From NCBI RefSeq assembly GCF_023897065.1, contig NZ_JAMHIV010000001.1, positions 248,001-312,000 on the forward strand: a stretch of 64,000 nt of DNA. The letters run 5' to 3'. The notes beneath the pieces were generated by a model. It worked only from the letters and a program-made list of their open reading frames with translations. It had not been told where the DNA came from and did not search any database. Shown here one piece after another: positions 27,740 through 38,429 of the stretch (position 1 is the stretch's first letter; each line of letters opens with the position of its first letter). This stretch comes from Crossiella sp. SN42. GTDB taxonomy: Bacteria > Actinomycetota > Actinomycetes > Mycobacteriales > Pseudonocardiaceae. The position numbers and the translations under genes were made by a program.

Positions 27740-27772
27740 ATAGGGGCTGCCGACGAAGGTACCCCTATTTTT
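27740..27772 (+). terminator. Intrinsic terminator after the GntR gene
   Basis: ATAGGGG / CCCCTAT stem (7 bp, 15-nt loop) followed by TTTTT. One of the few U-tract terminators in this GC-rich window; it insulates the PKS operon from upstream read-through. Confidence 0.7.
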
Positions 27773-27945
27773 CGCCGATCAGCTAGGCGATGACCGGTTC
27801 CAGCCATAGACTCCCGCGATGTAACCGATTCCGGAAGAACAACTGGCAGAAACACGCAATTCCCAGGCTTCCCGGTATTTCCGGGGAAGTTTCGGAACAA
27901 GCTTGATTCCTGTCCACCCGGAACCGAGCACCTGGGGAGCAGTGC
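27773..27945 (+). promoter_or_regulatory. Leader/promoter region of the PKS operon
   Basis: This 173-bp stretch is clearly less GC-rich than the genes around it. It holds a hairpin CTTCCC(GG)-TATTT-(CC)GGGGAAG (27868-27889) and two related words, CCGGAAGAAC (27830s) and TTTCGGAACA (27891-27900). No confident -35/-10 was identified. The PKS1 start has GGGGAGC as ribosome binding site. Confidence 0.35.
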
Positions 27946-30900
27946 GTGGGAGAGCCGATCGCGATCGTGGGTATGGCCTGCACATATCCCGGCGGCGTGA
28001 CCACTCCGGCCGGGTTGTGGCAGGCAGCGATCTCGGGCGCGGACCTGATCGGGGAAATGCCGTCGGACCGCGGCTGGGACCTTGATTCCCTTTATGATCC
28101 CGATCCGGATCGGCCCGGTAAGTCCTACACCCGGCACGGCGGATTCCTCCAGCAGGCCGGTGACTTCGACGCCGCGTTCTTCGGCCTGTCGCCGCGGGAG
28201 GCGCTGACCACCGATCCGCAGCAGCGGTTGTTGCTCACCTCGGCCTGGCAGGCGCTGGAGGACGCCGGGATCGACCCCGCCTCGATCCGCGGCAGCCGGA
28301 CCGCGGTGTTCGCCGGGGCGATGATGCACGACTACGCGCCGAGGGTGCACACCGTGCCCGAGGGGCTGGAAGGGCACCTGATCACCGGCAACACCGCCAG
28401 CGTGGTCTCCGGCAGGCTGGCCTACGTGCTCGGGCTGCGCGGGCCCGCGATCACCGTGGACACCGGGTGCTCCTCCTCGCTGGTCACCCTGCACCTGGCG
28501 GTCCAGTCGCTGCGCGCGGGTGAGAGCAGCCTGGCGCTCTCCGGCGGGGTGACCGTGATGGCCACGCCGGAGATGTTCGTGGAGTTCTCCCGGCTGCGCG
28601 GGCTGGCCCCGGACGGCCGGTGCAAGCCGTTCTCCGCGACCGCGGACGGCACCGCCTGGGCCGAGGGCACCGGGATGCTGGTGCTGGAACGGCTTTCCGA
28701 CGCCGTGCGCAACGGACGCCGAGTGCACGCGATCGTCCGGGGCACCGCGGTCAACTCCGACGGCGCGTCCAACGGACTGTCCGCGCCCAGTGGTCCCGCG
28801 CAGGAACTGGTGATCCGGGAGGCACTCGCCACCGCAGGTCTGTCCACTGTGGACGTTGACGCGGTGGAGGCGCACGGCACCGGCACCCGGCTCGGCGACC
28901 CGATCGAGGCCGGCGCGCTGCTGGCCACCTACGGGCAGGACCGGGACCGCCCGCTGCTGCTGGGCTCGGTGAAGGCCAACACCGGGCACACCCAGGCCGC
29001 GGCCGGGGTGGCCGGGGTGATCAAGATGGCCCAGGCGATGCGGCACGGCGTGCTGCCCAAGATCCTGCACTTCACCGAACCGAGCCCGCACGTGGACTGG
29101 ACCAGCGGCGCGGTGCTCCCGCTGGCCGAGCACACCCCGTGGCCGGAGACCGCCCGTCCGCGCCGGGCCGGGGTGTCCTCCTTCGGCATCAGCGGTACCA
29201 ACGCCCACGTCGTGCTCGAACAGGCTCCCGAGCCCGCGCCGCCCGCCGCGGCACCGCCGGTGGTGCCGCTGCTGCTGTCGGCGACCACGCTGACCGCGTT
29301 GCGGGAACAGGCTTCCCGGCTGCGCGCGCACCTGGCCACGGAGACCTCTCTGGCCGACGCCGGGTTCACCCTGGCCACCGGCCGATCCCGGTTCGAGCAC
29401 CGGGCCGCCGTGCTGGGCGCGGATCCGGCATCCCTGCGCGCTGGACTGGCCGCGCTGGCCGAGGGCGAGCCCGCGCCGGGGGTGCTCACCGGCACGGCCC
29501 GGCGGGAGGCGCGTCCGGTGCTGGTGTTCCCCGGCCAGGGCACCCAGTGGACCGGCATGGCGGTGCGGCTACTCGCGGAGAGCCCGGTGTTCGCCGAGCG
29601 GATGGCGCAGTGCCAGCAGGCGTTGTCCCCCTTTGTGGACTGGCAGCTGACCGAAGTTCTCGCCGACGAGTCCGCACTGTCCGAAGTGGACATCGTGCAG
29701 CCCGCGACCTGGGCGGTGATGGTCTCACTGGCCGCGCTCTGGCAGGCGCACGGCGTGCGGCCGGTCGCGGTGGTCGGGCACTCGCAGGGCGAGATCGCCG
29801 CCGCCACGGTGGCCGGTGCGCTGTCACTGGAAGATGGCGCGCTGGTGGTTTCCTTGCGCGCCAAGGCGATCCGGGCGTTGTCCGGCCTGGGTGGGATGGC
29901 CTCGGTCGCCCTGTCCAGAGCGGCGGCTGAGCGCCGGATCCAGCGCTGGCCGGGACTGCACGTGGCCGCGGTCAACGGGCCGGAGGCCACGGTGCTCTCC
30001 GGCGATCCGCGTGCGCTGGCCGAACTGGCCGAGGAGCTGGCGGCCGAGGAGATCCGCTTCCGCCGCCTGCCGGTGGACTACGCCTCGCACTCCCCCCAGG
30101 TCGACCTGCTGCGCGAGGAGCTGCACGCCGCGCTCGCCCCGATCAGACCGCGCCCCGCCGAGATTCCCTTCCACTCCACCGTCTCCGGCGAGTCCGAGAT
30201 CTTGGACGCGGACTACTGGTTCCGCAACCTGCGCCAGACCGTGAAGTTCGACTCGGCCGTCCGCAGCCTGATCGCGTTGGGGCACACCACCTTCCTGGAG
30301 TGCTCCGCGCACCCGGTGCTCACCGTCGGCCTGCGCCAGCTGCTGGATGAGCTCGACCTGGACGGCGTCGCACTGGGCACCCTGCGCCGCGAGGAAGGCG
30401 GACTGGAGCGCTTCCTGCTGGCCGCCGCCGAGGCCCAGGTGCACGGCGTCGACCTGCGGCTGGACCACGTCTTCCCCGGCGCGCGGCCGACCAGCCTGCC
30501 CACCTACCCGTTCCAGACCGAGCGGTTCTGGCTGCTGCCGACCGCGAGCGCGCCTGCCACCTCGGGCCACCCGCTGCTCACCTCGGCGGTGGTGCTGGCC
30601 GGTGGCGACGGGCTGGTGGGCACCGGCTCGGTGTCGCTGCGGGCGTTGCAGTGGCTGGCCGATCACGCGGTGCACGGCACGGTGCTGGTGCCAGGAACGG
30701 CTTTCGCGGAGTTGGCCCTGCACGCGGGCGAGCTGCTGGGCCTGCCACGGCTGGTGGAGCTGGCGGTGGAGCGGCCGCTGGCGGTGCCCGCCACGGGCGA
30801 GATCGAACTCCAGCTGACCGTCGACGGCGCGGGAGCCCTCGCGGTGCACGCGCGGCCGGACCGCGACGCGGCCTGGACCCGGCACGCCACCGGCGCCCTC

Positions 30901-33900
30901 GGCCCCGGCGAACCCACGACCACGACCGCGATTCCCTGGCCCCCGGCCGCCGAGGAGATCGACCTGGACGGCGCGTACGCGCGGCTGGCCGAACTGGGCT
31001 ACGAGTACGGGCCAAGTTTCCAGGGCCTGCGCCGGGCCTGGCGCGACGGCGAGCGCCGCTACGCCGAGGTCGAGCTGCCCGCCGGGCCCGGTCGCTTCGG
31101 CATCCACCCCGCGCTGCTGGACGCCGCCCTGCACCCGCTGCTGCTCGGCGCGGACGACGAGCTCCGGCTGCCGTTCTCCTTCGCCGGTGTCGAGCTGGCC
31201 GCCGTTGGCGCGACGACAATCCGGGTCGCGTTGACGCCAACCGGTCAGGACGCCTTCCGCGTCGAGATCACCGACGCGCTCTCCGGCGCGGTGTGCGCCA
31301 TCGAGACGATGTCCTTACGGCCGTTGCGAACTGGGCTGCTGACCGGCAGCGACCGGTCGCTGTTCCAGGTCGGCTGGACGCCGTCATCGCGGCGGGCCGA
31401 CCCCGGCCCGACCGAGGTGCTGCACGGCACCGGGGCGCACCAGGTGCTCGGCGGGATCCGCGAGTGGCTGGCCGCGGACCGGGACGGGCAGCTGGCCATC
31501 GTCACCAGGAACGCGATCGCGACCGGGCCTGCGGAGGACGTCGACCTGACGGCGGCCCCGGTGTGGGGCCTGGTGCGCACCGCGCAGACCGAGCACCCCG
31601 GCCGGTTCCGGCTGGTGGACCTGGACGACCCGGCCCAGCTGGACACCGCGCTCGGTTGTCCCGAACCACAGGTAGCCCTCCGCGACGGGCAGGTGCTGGT
31701 CCCCCGGCTGACCAGGGTCGCCGCCGGTGCGCCGCCGCGACTCGATCCGGCTGGCACGGTGCTGATCACCGGCGGCACCGGGACCCTGGGGCGGGCGCTG
31801 GCCGAGCACCTGGTGACCGCGCACGGGGTCCGGCACCTGGTGCTGACCGGGCGGCGGGCGGCGAAAGCACCGGAGCTGCCGGGGGCCGAAGTCCGGGTGG
31901 TGGCCTGCGATGTCACCGACCGGCAGGCGCTGGCCGCGGTGCTGGACGGCATTCCGGCCGAGCGCCCGCTCACCGCGGTGGTGCACGCCGCCGGTGTGCT
32001 GGCCGACAGCCCGGTGGCCACGCTCACCCCCGAGCAGCTGGATGTGGTGCTGCGCCCCAAGGTTGAGGGCGCCTGGCACCTGCACGAGCTGACCCAGCAC
32101 CTGGACCTGGCCGCGTTTGTGCTGTTCTCCTCGGTGGCGGGGGTGATCGGCACGCAGGGGCAGGCCAACTACGCGGCGGCCAACAGCTACCTGGACGCGC
32201 TGGCCCACCACCGGCGGGCGCGTGGGCTGCCCGCGACCTCGATGGCCTGGGGACTGTGGGCACCCGAGTCCGGGATGACCGGGCACCTCGGCGCGGCCGA
32301 TCGGGCGCGGCTGAGCCGGGCCCGGTTGCGGCCGATCGCACCGGCGCACGGACTGGCGCTGTTCGACGCGGCGCTGGGCGGGCCGCCGCTGTCCGTGCCC
32401 GCGCGGTTCGACCTCGGCGAGCACGGCGACCGGTCGGCGATCTTCGAGGGGCTGCTGGGGCCGAAGCGGCCGACCGCGGCGAAGCAGGCGCAACCGGTGG
32501 CCTTTGTGCCGGGTGACGAGCGCGCCGTGCTGGAGCTGGTGCTGCGCACGGTGGCCACGGTGCTGGGCAGCACCGGGGAGGTCAATCCCGAGCGGGCCTT
32601 CCGGGACATCGGCTTCGACTCGCTGACGGGGCTGGAACTGCGCAACCGGCTCAGCGCGGCCACCGGGTTGCGGTTGCCCGCGACCACGGTGTTCGACCAC
32701 CCGACGCCCGCCCTGTTGGCCGCGCACCTGGCCGGGGCTGGCTCGCCGACGACCAAGACCGCCTCGCCTGTCATTGCCCCGCAAGATGATCCGATCGTCG
32801 TGGTCGGCGCGGGCTGCCGCTTCCCCGGCGGTGTGTCCACAGTGGACGAACTGTGGACGGTGCTGGCCGAGGGCCGCGACGTGATCAGCGAGTTCCCCGC
32901 GGACCGGGGCTGGGACGCCGGGGCCAGCTCGGTGCGGCACGGTGGTTTCCTGGCCGACGCGGCGGAGTTCGATCCCGGCTTCTTCGGCATTCCGCCGCGG
33001 GAAGCGCTGGTGATGGACCCGCAGCAGCGGATCCTGCTGGAGGTCGCCTGGCACGCGCTGGAGTCGGCAGGCATCGATCCGGCCGGACTGCACGGCAGCC
33101 GGACCGCGGTGTTCACCGGCACCATGGGCAGCGACTACGGGCACCGGGTGCACGAGGTGCCGGAGGACCTGAGCGGACAGGTCTCCATCGACAACGCCAG
33201 CAGTGTGGCCTCCGGGCGGCTGGCCTACTTCTTCGGCTTCGAGGGACCCGCGATCACGCTGGACACCGCCTGTTCCTCGGCGCTGGTGGCCATGCACCTT
33301 GCCGCGCAAGCACTGCGCAGCGGGGAGTGCTCGCTGGCACTGGCCGGCGGGGTGACCGTGATGACCACGCCCACCCTGTTCGCCGAGTTCGCCCAGGTGT
33401 ACGCGCTGGCCCCGGACGGTCGCTGCAAACCCTTCGCCAGTGCCGCGGACGGCACCGCGTGGAGCGAGGGCGCCGGACTCGTGGTGCTGGAACGGCTTTC
33501 CGACGCCCGCCGCAACGGCCACCGGGTGCTGGCCGTGCTACGCGGCAGCGCGATCAACTCCGATGGCGCCTCCAACGGCCTCACCGCACCCAACGGGGCC
33601 GCGCAGCGGCGGGTGATCCAGGACGCGCTGACCGCCGCCGGACTGTCCACTTCGGACGTTGACGCGGTGGAGGCACACGGCACCGGGACCACCTTGGGCG
33701 ATCCGATCGAGGCACAGGCCCTGCTGGCCACCTACGGGCAGGACCGGGAGCGGCCGGTGCTGGTCGGCTCGGCCAAGTCCAACCTGGGACACACCCAGGC
33801 CGCCGCCGGAGTCGCGGGCGTGCTGAAGATGATCCTGGCCATGCGGCACGGGGTACTGCCCGGCACGCTGCACCTGGACGAGCCGAGCCCGCACGTGGAC

Positions 33901-36900
33901 TGGTCCGCTGGGTCGGTGGAACTCGCCACCGAATCTCTGCCCTGGCCGGAAACCGGACGGCCGCGCCGGGCAGGCGTCTCCTCCTTCGGCATCAGCGGCA
34001 CCAACGCGCACCTGATCCTGGAACAGCCCCCAGCCGAGCCGGAACCCGAGCCCGCGACCGCGCCACCGCTACTGCCCTGGGTGGTGTCCGCAACCGACCC
34101 GCAAGCGTTGGAGCGTCAGGCAGAAGCCCTGCTCGACCAGCCGGGCGAGCCGCTCGACCTGGCCTACTCGCTGGCCACCACCCGCGCCCAGCTGCCCTTC
34201 CGCGCGGTCTACCTCGGCGCGGACCGGGCGGAGCTGCACCGCGCGATCACCGAGGGCACGGCGATCACCGGCGAGGTGCGGCGGGGCGCGACCGCCTTCC
34301 TGTTCCCCGGCCAGGGCGCCCAGCACGCCGGGATGGCCGCGGAGCTGTACCGGAGCGAACCACGGTTCGCCGAGGGCTTCGACGCGGTGGCCGCGGAACT
34401 GGACCGGCACCTGGACCGACCGTTGCGGGAGCTGGTCTTCGACGGCGAGCCGACCCGCACCGACCACACCCAGGCCGCGGTGTTCGCGGTGGAGGTGGCG
34501 CTGTTCCGGCTGCTCACCGCGCTCGGCCTGCGGCCGGACGCGCTGGCCGGGCACTCGGTCGGCGAGGTGGCCGCCGCGCACGCCGCCGGTGTGCTGTCGC
34601 TGGCCGATGCCTGCGCGCTGATCGCGGCCAGGGGCAGGCTGATGCGCGAACTGGGCCGGCCGGGGGCGATGGTCTCGATCCGGGTCACCGAGGAGCAGGC
34701 CAGGGAGTTGTTGCGTGGCAACGAGTCCGAGGTGGCGATCGCCGCGGTCAACGGACCCGACTCGGTGGTGCTCTCCGGCACCGAGGACGTGGTGCTCGCG
34801 TTGGCCGCGCGCGCCCCGCACGCCCGCAGGCTCGCGGTGGCCCAGGCCTTCCACTCCCCGCACATGGACCCGGTGCTCGCGCCACTGCGGGAGGTCCTGG
34901 ACACCCTGGAGTTCCGCGAACCCACCATCCCGGTGGTCAGCTCGGTCACCGGGCGCGCGGCCACCGGGGCGGACCTGCGCAGCCCGGAGTACTGGGTGCG
35001 GCAGGCCCGCCACCCGGTCCGCTTCCACGACTGCCTGACCGCGCTGGCCGCCACCACCTACCTGGAGGTCGGACCGGGCGGCACGCTCAGCGCCCTCGGC
35101 CAGGAAACCCAGCCGGAGGCGGCGTTCCTGCCGGTGCTGCCCAAGGACCGGCCCGCGGTGGAGTCGCTGCTGCGCGCGCTCGCCGCCGCGCACACCAGGG
35201 GCGTCCCGGTGGACTGGGCCGCCTGGTGCGCGGGCGGGCGGCGGGTGCCACTGCCCGGCTACCGGTTCAGCCGCGAGCGGTTCTGGCTGCCGGTGCGCAA
35301 CGCCACGGACCCGCTGCTGCACGTGGTGGACTGGGTTCCGGCCGAGCCCGCCGCGGCCCCGGCCGGTCCCTGGCTGGTGCTCGCACCGCCGGGCGAGCGG
35401 TGCGCGGAGATCACCGGCGCGGTGGCCGCGGCGCTGGATGCCGAGGTGCTGCCCTACACCGGCCAGGAACTCCCACCCGCCAACGGAATCGTCTCGCTGC
35501 TGGCGCTCGATCAGGCTGCCGAAACCACAGTGCCCCACTCGGTGACCGCCACCCTCGCCTTGCTGCAAGCCGTGCCGGAGGGAACTCCCGTCTGGGCCAT
35601 CACCCAGGGCGCGGTCCGGACACGCGAACAGGATGTGCCGCAACCGGATCAGGCCGCGGTGTGGGGACTGGGCCGGGTGGCCGCGCTGGAAACCCCCGGC
35701 CGCTGGGGCGGACTCGTCGACCTGCCCACTCAACCGTCCGAAGTGGACTTCCGCGCGCTGCGCGCAGCACTCGGCGGGGAGGACCAGTCCGCCATCCGCA
35801 ACGGCCGGATCTTCGTGCGCCGCTTGGCAATCGTGCCCGCTCGACCGGCCACCACGGTGGCTCCGGCCGGGACCGTGCTGATCACCGGCGGCCTCGGCGG
35901 ACTGGGTCGTCACCTGGCCCGGCACCTGGCCGCGCACGGCGCGAAGCACCTGCTGCTGATCAGCCGCCAGGGACCGGACACGCCCGGCGCGGCGGAACTG
36001 CGCGCCGAGCTGACCGGCACCGAGGTCACCATCGCCGCCTGCGATGTCACCGACCGGGATGCCCTGGCCGCGCTGCTGCGGCAGCACACCCTCTCCGGCG
36101 TGGTGCACGCGGCCGGGGTGCTCGACGACGGTGTGCTGGACTCCCTGTCCCCCAGCCGTTTCGCCACCGTCTTCGACGCGAAGGTCGGCGGCGCTCGACA
36201 CCTGGACGAGCTCACCCGCGAGCACCCGCTGGAGTTCTTCGTGCTCTGCTCCTCCCTGGCCGCCACCGTCGGCTCCCCCGGCCAGGGCAACTACAGCGCG
36301 GCCAACGCCGTCCTGGAGGCCCTCGCCCACCGGCGGCGCGCGCAGGGCCTGCCCGCCACCTGCCTGGCCTGGGGTCCCTGGGACAGCACCGGAATGGCCT
36401 CGGCGGAACTGGCCTCCGGCTGGCTGGCCCGGGGCATCAGGCCGATGGCGGCCGGGTCCGCCGTGGCCGCCTTCGATCGCGCGCTGGCCGCCGGCGGAGG
36501 CGAGTACGCGATCGCCGAGGTGGACTGGCCCCGTTTCGCCACCGGCCTGCGCCCGAGTCGCCTGTGCGACAACCTGTCCGGCGTCCAGCCCGCCGAAGAA
36601 CCCAGTGCGCCACAACGGATCCGGCTGGACGAGATACCGGCCGAGGAGCGCGAGCCCTACCTGACTCAGGTGGTGATCTCGCACATCGCCGCCGTCTCCG
36701 GGCACCGCGCCGCGGACATCCTGCCCGGCCGGTCCTTCCGTGAGCTGGGGCTGGACTCGCTGGCCGGGGTCAAGCTGCGCAACCGGCTCAGCGCCGCGAC
36801 CGGCGCGGAGCTGACCGCGACCGTGGTCTACGAGCACCCGACGCCGGTGGCCCTCGCCCGGCACCTCATCGAGGCGCTCGGCGGCGGGGTGCGGGACGCG

Positions 36901-37122
36901 GTGCGCGCCACCATGACCCGGCTCTACGAGCTGGAGCAGGCGCTGGCCGGGCTGCGGCCCTCGGCGGTCGGCCGGGGTGAGGCGATCACCGGGACGCTGG
37001 AACGGATCCTGCGGTCCTGGCAGGCGCGGGAGCAGGCCGCGCCGGTGGCGCCGGACCTGGACAGCGCCACCGACGAGGAGATCTTCGACCTGATCGACGG
37101 CGTGCTCGCCGAGGAACGATGA
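27946..37122 (+). CDS. Type I polyketide synthase, modules 1 and 2
   Basis: 3,058 residues, GTG start. Module 1: KS ~3-424 (C175 in DTGCSSS, normally DTACSSS), AT ~523-820 (GHSQG with S613; YASH 712-715, a methylmalonyl-CoA signature), DH ~876-1150 (HxxxGxxxxP intact from H907; D1059 in LLDAALHP), KR ~1270-1450 (GGTGTLG, S1396, Y1409; LAD in place of the usual LDD), ACP (S1559, GFDSL). Module 2: KS ~1614-2030 (C1776), AT ~2116-2410 (GHSVG, S2204; QAFH 2300-2303, malonyl-like), KR ~2642-2830 (GGLGGLG, LDD motif, Y2783; B-type), ACP (S2938), then a helical C-terminal docking tail ~2985-3058. No ER, and no loading module or N-terminal docking helix, so the first KS likely takes a free acyl-CoA. 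Operon with the P450 and two further PKS genes. Confidence 0.95.
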   Translation: MGEPIAIVGMACTYPGGVTTPAGLWQAAISGADLIGEMPSDRGWDLDSLYDPDPDRPGKSYTRHGGFLQQAGDFDAAFFGLSPREALTTDPQQRLLLTSAWQALEDAGIDPASIRGSRTAVFAGAMMHDYAPRVHTVPEGLEGHLITGNTASVVSGRLAYVLGLRGPAITVDTGCSSSLVTLHLAVQSLRAGESSLALSGGVTVMATPEMFVEFSRLRGLAPDGRCKPFSATADGTAWAEGTGMLVLERLSDAVRNGRRVHAIVRGTAVNSDGASNGLSAPSGPAQELVIREALATAGLSTVDVDAVEAHGTGTRLGDPIEAGALLATYGQDRDRPLLLGSVKANTGHTQAAAGVAGVIKMAQAMRHGVLPKILHFTEPSPHVDWTSGAVLPLAEHTPWPETARPRRAGVSSFGISGTNAHVVLEQAPEPAPPAAAPPVVPLLLSATTLTALREQASRLRAHLATETSLADAGFTLATGRSRFEHRAAVLGADPASLRAGLAALAEGEPAPGVLTGTARREARPVLVFPGQGTQWTGMAVRLLAESPVFAERMAQCQQALSPFVDWQLTEVLADESALSEVDIVQPATWAVMVSLAALWQAHGVRPVAVVGHSQGEIAAATVAGALSLEDGALVVSLRAKAIRALSGLGGMASVALSRAAAERRIQRWPGLHVAAVNGPEATVLSGDPRALAELAEELAAEEIRFRRLPVDYASHSPQVDLLREELHAALAPIRPRPAEIPFHSTVSGESEILDADYWFRNLRQTVKFDSAVRSLIALGHTTFLECSAHPVLTVGLRQLLDELDLDGVALGTLRREEGGLERFLLAAAEAQVHGVDLRLDHVFPGARPTSLPTYPFQTERFWLLPTASAPATSGHPLLTSAVVLAGGDGLVGTGSVSLRALQWLADHAVHGTVLVPGTAFAELALHAGELLGLPRLVELAVERPLAVPATGEIELQLTVDGAGALAVHARPDRDAAWTRHATGALGPGEPTTTTAIPWPPAAEEIDLDGAYARLAELGYEYGPSFQGLRRAWRDGERRYAEVELPAGPGRFGIHPALLDAALHPLLLGADDELRLPFSFAGVELAAVGATTIRVALTPTGQDAFRVEITDALSGAVCAIETMSLRPLRTGLLTGSDRSLFQVGWTPSSRRADPGPTEVLHGTGAHQVLGGIREWLAADRDGQLAIVTRNAIATGPAEDVDLTAAPVWGLVRTAQTEHPGRFRLVDLDDPAQLDTALGCPEPQVALRDGQVLVPRLTRVAAGAPPRLDPAGTVLITGGTGTLGRALAEHLVTAHGVRHLVLTGRRAAKAPELPGAEVRVVACDVTDRQALAAVLDGIPAERPLTAVVHAAGVLADSPVATLTPEQLDVVLRPKVEGAWHLHELTQHLDLAAFVLFSSVAGVIGTQGQANYAAANSYLDALAHHRRARGLPATSMAWGLWAPESGMTGHLGAADRARLSRARLRPIAPAHGLALFDAALGGPPLSVPARFDLGEHGDRSAIFEGLLGPKRPTAAKQAQPVAFVPGDERAVLELVLRTVATVLGSTGEVNPERAFRDIGFDSLTGLELRNRLSAATGLRLPATTVFDHPTPALLAAHLAGAGSPTTKTASPVIAPQDDPIVVVGAGCRFPGGVSTVDELWTVLAEGRDVISEFPADRGWDAGASSVRHGGFLADAAEFDPGFFGIPPREALVMDPQQRILLEVAWHALESAGIDPAGLHGSRTAVFTGTMGSDYGHRVHEVPEDLSGQVSIDNASSVASGRLAYFFGFEGPAITLDTACSSALVAMHLAAQALRSGECSLALAGGVTVMTTPTLFAEFAQVYALAPDGRCKPFASAADGTAWSEGAGLVVLERLSDARRNGHRVLAVLRGSAINSDGASNGLTAPNGAAQRRVIQDALTAAGLSTSDVDAVEAHGTGTTLGDPIEAQALLATYGQDRERPVLVGSAKSNLGHTQAAAGVAGVLKMILAMRHGVLPGTLHLDEPSPHVDWSAGSVELATESLPWPETGRPRRAGVSSFGISGTNAHLILEQPPAEPEPEPATAPPLLPWVVSATDPQALERQAEALLDQPGEPLDLAYSLATTRAQLPFRAVYLGADRAELHRAITEGTAITGEVRRGATAFLFPGQGAQHAGMAAELYRSEPRFAEGFDAVAAELDRHLDRPLRELVFDGEPTRTDHTQAAVFAVEVALFRLLTALGLRPDALAGHSVGEVAAAHAAGVLSLADACALIAARGRLMRELGRPGAMVSIRVTEEQARELLRGNESEVAIAAVNGPDSVVLSGTEDVVLALAARAPHARRLAVAQAFHSPHMDPVLAPLREVLDTLEFREPTIPVVSSVTGRAATGADLRSPEYWVRQARHPVRFHDCLTALAATTYLEVGPGGTLSALGQETQPEAAFLPVLPKDRPAVESLLRALAAAHTRGVPVDWAAWCAGGRRVPLPGYRFSRERFWLPVRNATDPLLHVVDWVPAEPAAAPAGPWLVLAPPGERCAEITGAVAAALDAEVLPYTGQELPPANGIVSLLALDQAAETTVPHSVTATLALLQAVPEGTPVWAITQGAVRTREQDVPQPDQAAVWGLGRVAALETPGRWGGLVDLPTQPSEVDFRALRAALGGEDQSAIRNGRIFVRRLAIVPARPATTVAPAGTVLITGGLGGLGRHLARHLAAHGAKHLLLISRQGPDTPGAAELRAELTGTEVTIAACDVTDRDALAALLRQHTLSGVVHAAGVLDDGVLDSLSPSRFATVFDAKVGGARHLDELTREHPLEFFVLCSSLAATVGSPGQGNYSAANAVLEALAHRRRAQGLPATCLAWGPWDSTGMASAELASGWLARGIRPMAAGSAVAAFDRALAAGGGEYAIAEVDWPRFATGLRPSRLCDNLSGVQPAEEPSAPQRIRLDEIPAEEREPYLTQVVISHIAAVSGHRAADILPGRSFRELGLDSLAGVKLRNRLSAATGAELTATVVYEHPTPVALARHLIEALGGGVRDAVRATMTRLYELEQALAGLRPSAVGRGEAITGTLERILRSWQAREQAAPVAPDLDSATDEEIFDLIDGVLAEER

Positions 37123-38399
37123 CGGAGGAAGCGGGAACGATGAGCCTTGTCCAGGAAAGGGTCGCCAGCCGCGACAACCCGCTCTACAGGTTGCTGGAGC
37201 CGGAAACCCTCGCCGACCCGTACCCGCTGCTGGCCAAGTGGCGGGAGTCGGGCCCGATCGAGACCGAGGACGGGTCGCTGATCATCAGCGACTACGCCAC
37301 CTGCATGGCGATCCTGCGCGACCACGCCGCCATGGGCAACGACACGCTGGCCTCCCCGGCGATGCGCAAGGTGTTCCCGGAGGCCACCGAGGAACCGGTG
37401 CTCAACTCCATCTTCTTCCTCGACGATCCCGCGCACGGCAGGCAGCGCAGGCTGGTGACCAAGGCGTTCACCCCGCGGATCACCGCCCGCTACGAACCCT
37501 GGATCACCGGGATCGTGGACGAGCTGTTCGCCAAGTTCATCGCCGACGGCGAGTTCGACGGGGTGGAGGACCTGGCCACCGCGCTGTCCCTCGGCGTGAT
37601 CGCCAAGCTGCTGGACATCCCGGCCGAGGACATCCCGCTGCTGCGCGCGTGGTCCAGCGACATGGCGCTGTCCACCGAGCTGCCCACGCTGGTGGCCAGT
37701 TTCCACAACGCGGAGGTCTTCACCAGGGACGAGCTGATCCGGCTCACCCAGACCTCAACCACGGTGCACACCTACTTCGCCGACCTCATCTTCAAGCGCC
37801 GCAAGAACCTCGGCGAGGACCTGATCTCCAGCCTGATCCGCACCGAGCACGAGGGCCGCAAGCTGTCCCGGCGCGAGATCACCAACACGGTGGCCACGGT
37901 GTTCATCGCCGCGCACGAGTCGACCACCAACCTGATCACCAACGGCCTGCTCGCGCTCTCCCGCCACCCCGATCAGCTGGAGCTGCTGCGCCAGGACCCG
38001 TCGCTGGCCATCGACTGCGTCGACGAGTCGCTGCGCTACGACTGCCCGATCCTGCTGATCGGCCGGGTAGCGCTGGAAGGCAAGCGGGTCAACGGGATCG
38101 ACATCGACAAGGACACCATCATCACGCTGGTGATCGGCTCGGGCAACCGGGACGAACGTGAGTTCCCGCAGGCCGATGAGTTCCGGATCCAGCGGCGCAG
38201 CAAGAGCATGGGCCTGGCCTTCGGTGTCGGCGCGCACTACTGCCTGGGCAACAGCCTGGCCAAGCTGGAGGCCGAGATCGTCTTCCGCACGGTCGCCGAG
38301 CGCCTGCGCGACTTCCACGTGCACGAGGACTCGCTGAGCTACCGCAGGCACGTGGTGGTGCGCGGCCTCGACACCCAGCGCATCACCTTCACCGCCTGA
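37119..38399 (+). CDS. Cytochrome P450 of the PKS operon
   Basis: 426 residues; ATG 37119 overlaps the PKS1 stop (ATGA). A second in-frame ATG at 37140, with GGAGGA upstream, would give 419 residues. Heme loop [10 protein letters not shown] (Cys 375), ExxR as ESLRYD, and I-helix AAHESTT in place of the usual AGHETT. It is inserted between PKS genes and probably hydroxylates or epoxidises the polyketide. Needs a ferredoxin supplied from elsewhere; none is encoded nearby. Confidence 0.93.
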   Translation: MTEEAGTMSLVQERVASRDNPLYRLLEPETLADPYPLLAKWRESGPIETEDGSLIISDYATCMAILRDHAAMGNDTLASPAMRKVFPEATEEPVLNSIFFLDDPAHGRQRRLVTKAFTPRITARYEPWITGIVDELFAKFIADGEFDGVEDLATALSLGVIAKLLDIPAEDIPLLRAWSSDMALSTELPTLVASFHNAEVFTRDELIRLTQTSTTVHTYFADLIFKRRKNLGEDLISSLIRTEHEGRKLSRREITNTVATVFIAAHESTTNLITNGLLALSRHPDQLELLRQDPSLAIDCVDESLRYDCPILLIGRVALEGKRVNGIDIDKDTIITLVIGSGNRDEREFPQADEFRIQRRSKSMGLAFGVGAHYCLGNSLAKLEAEIVFRTVAERLRDFHVHEDSLSYRRHVVVRGLDTQRITFTA

Positions 38400-38429
38400 T
38401 CCCGCCAGCCATGTCCACGAGGTGAACCA

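Noticed and set aside
28440-28490. KSQ-type loading ketosynthase in PKS1
   Set aside because: The active-site residue is Cys (TGCSSS), not Gln, and a full reductive module follows.
31321-31750. Possible enoylreductase between DH and KR of module 1
   Set aside because: The segment is the KR structural subdomain ([17 protein letters not shown]); no NADPH-binding ER motif is present.
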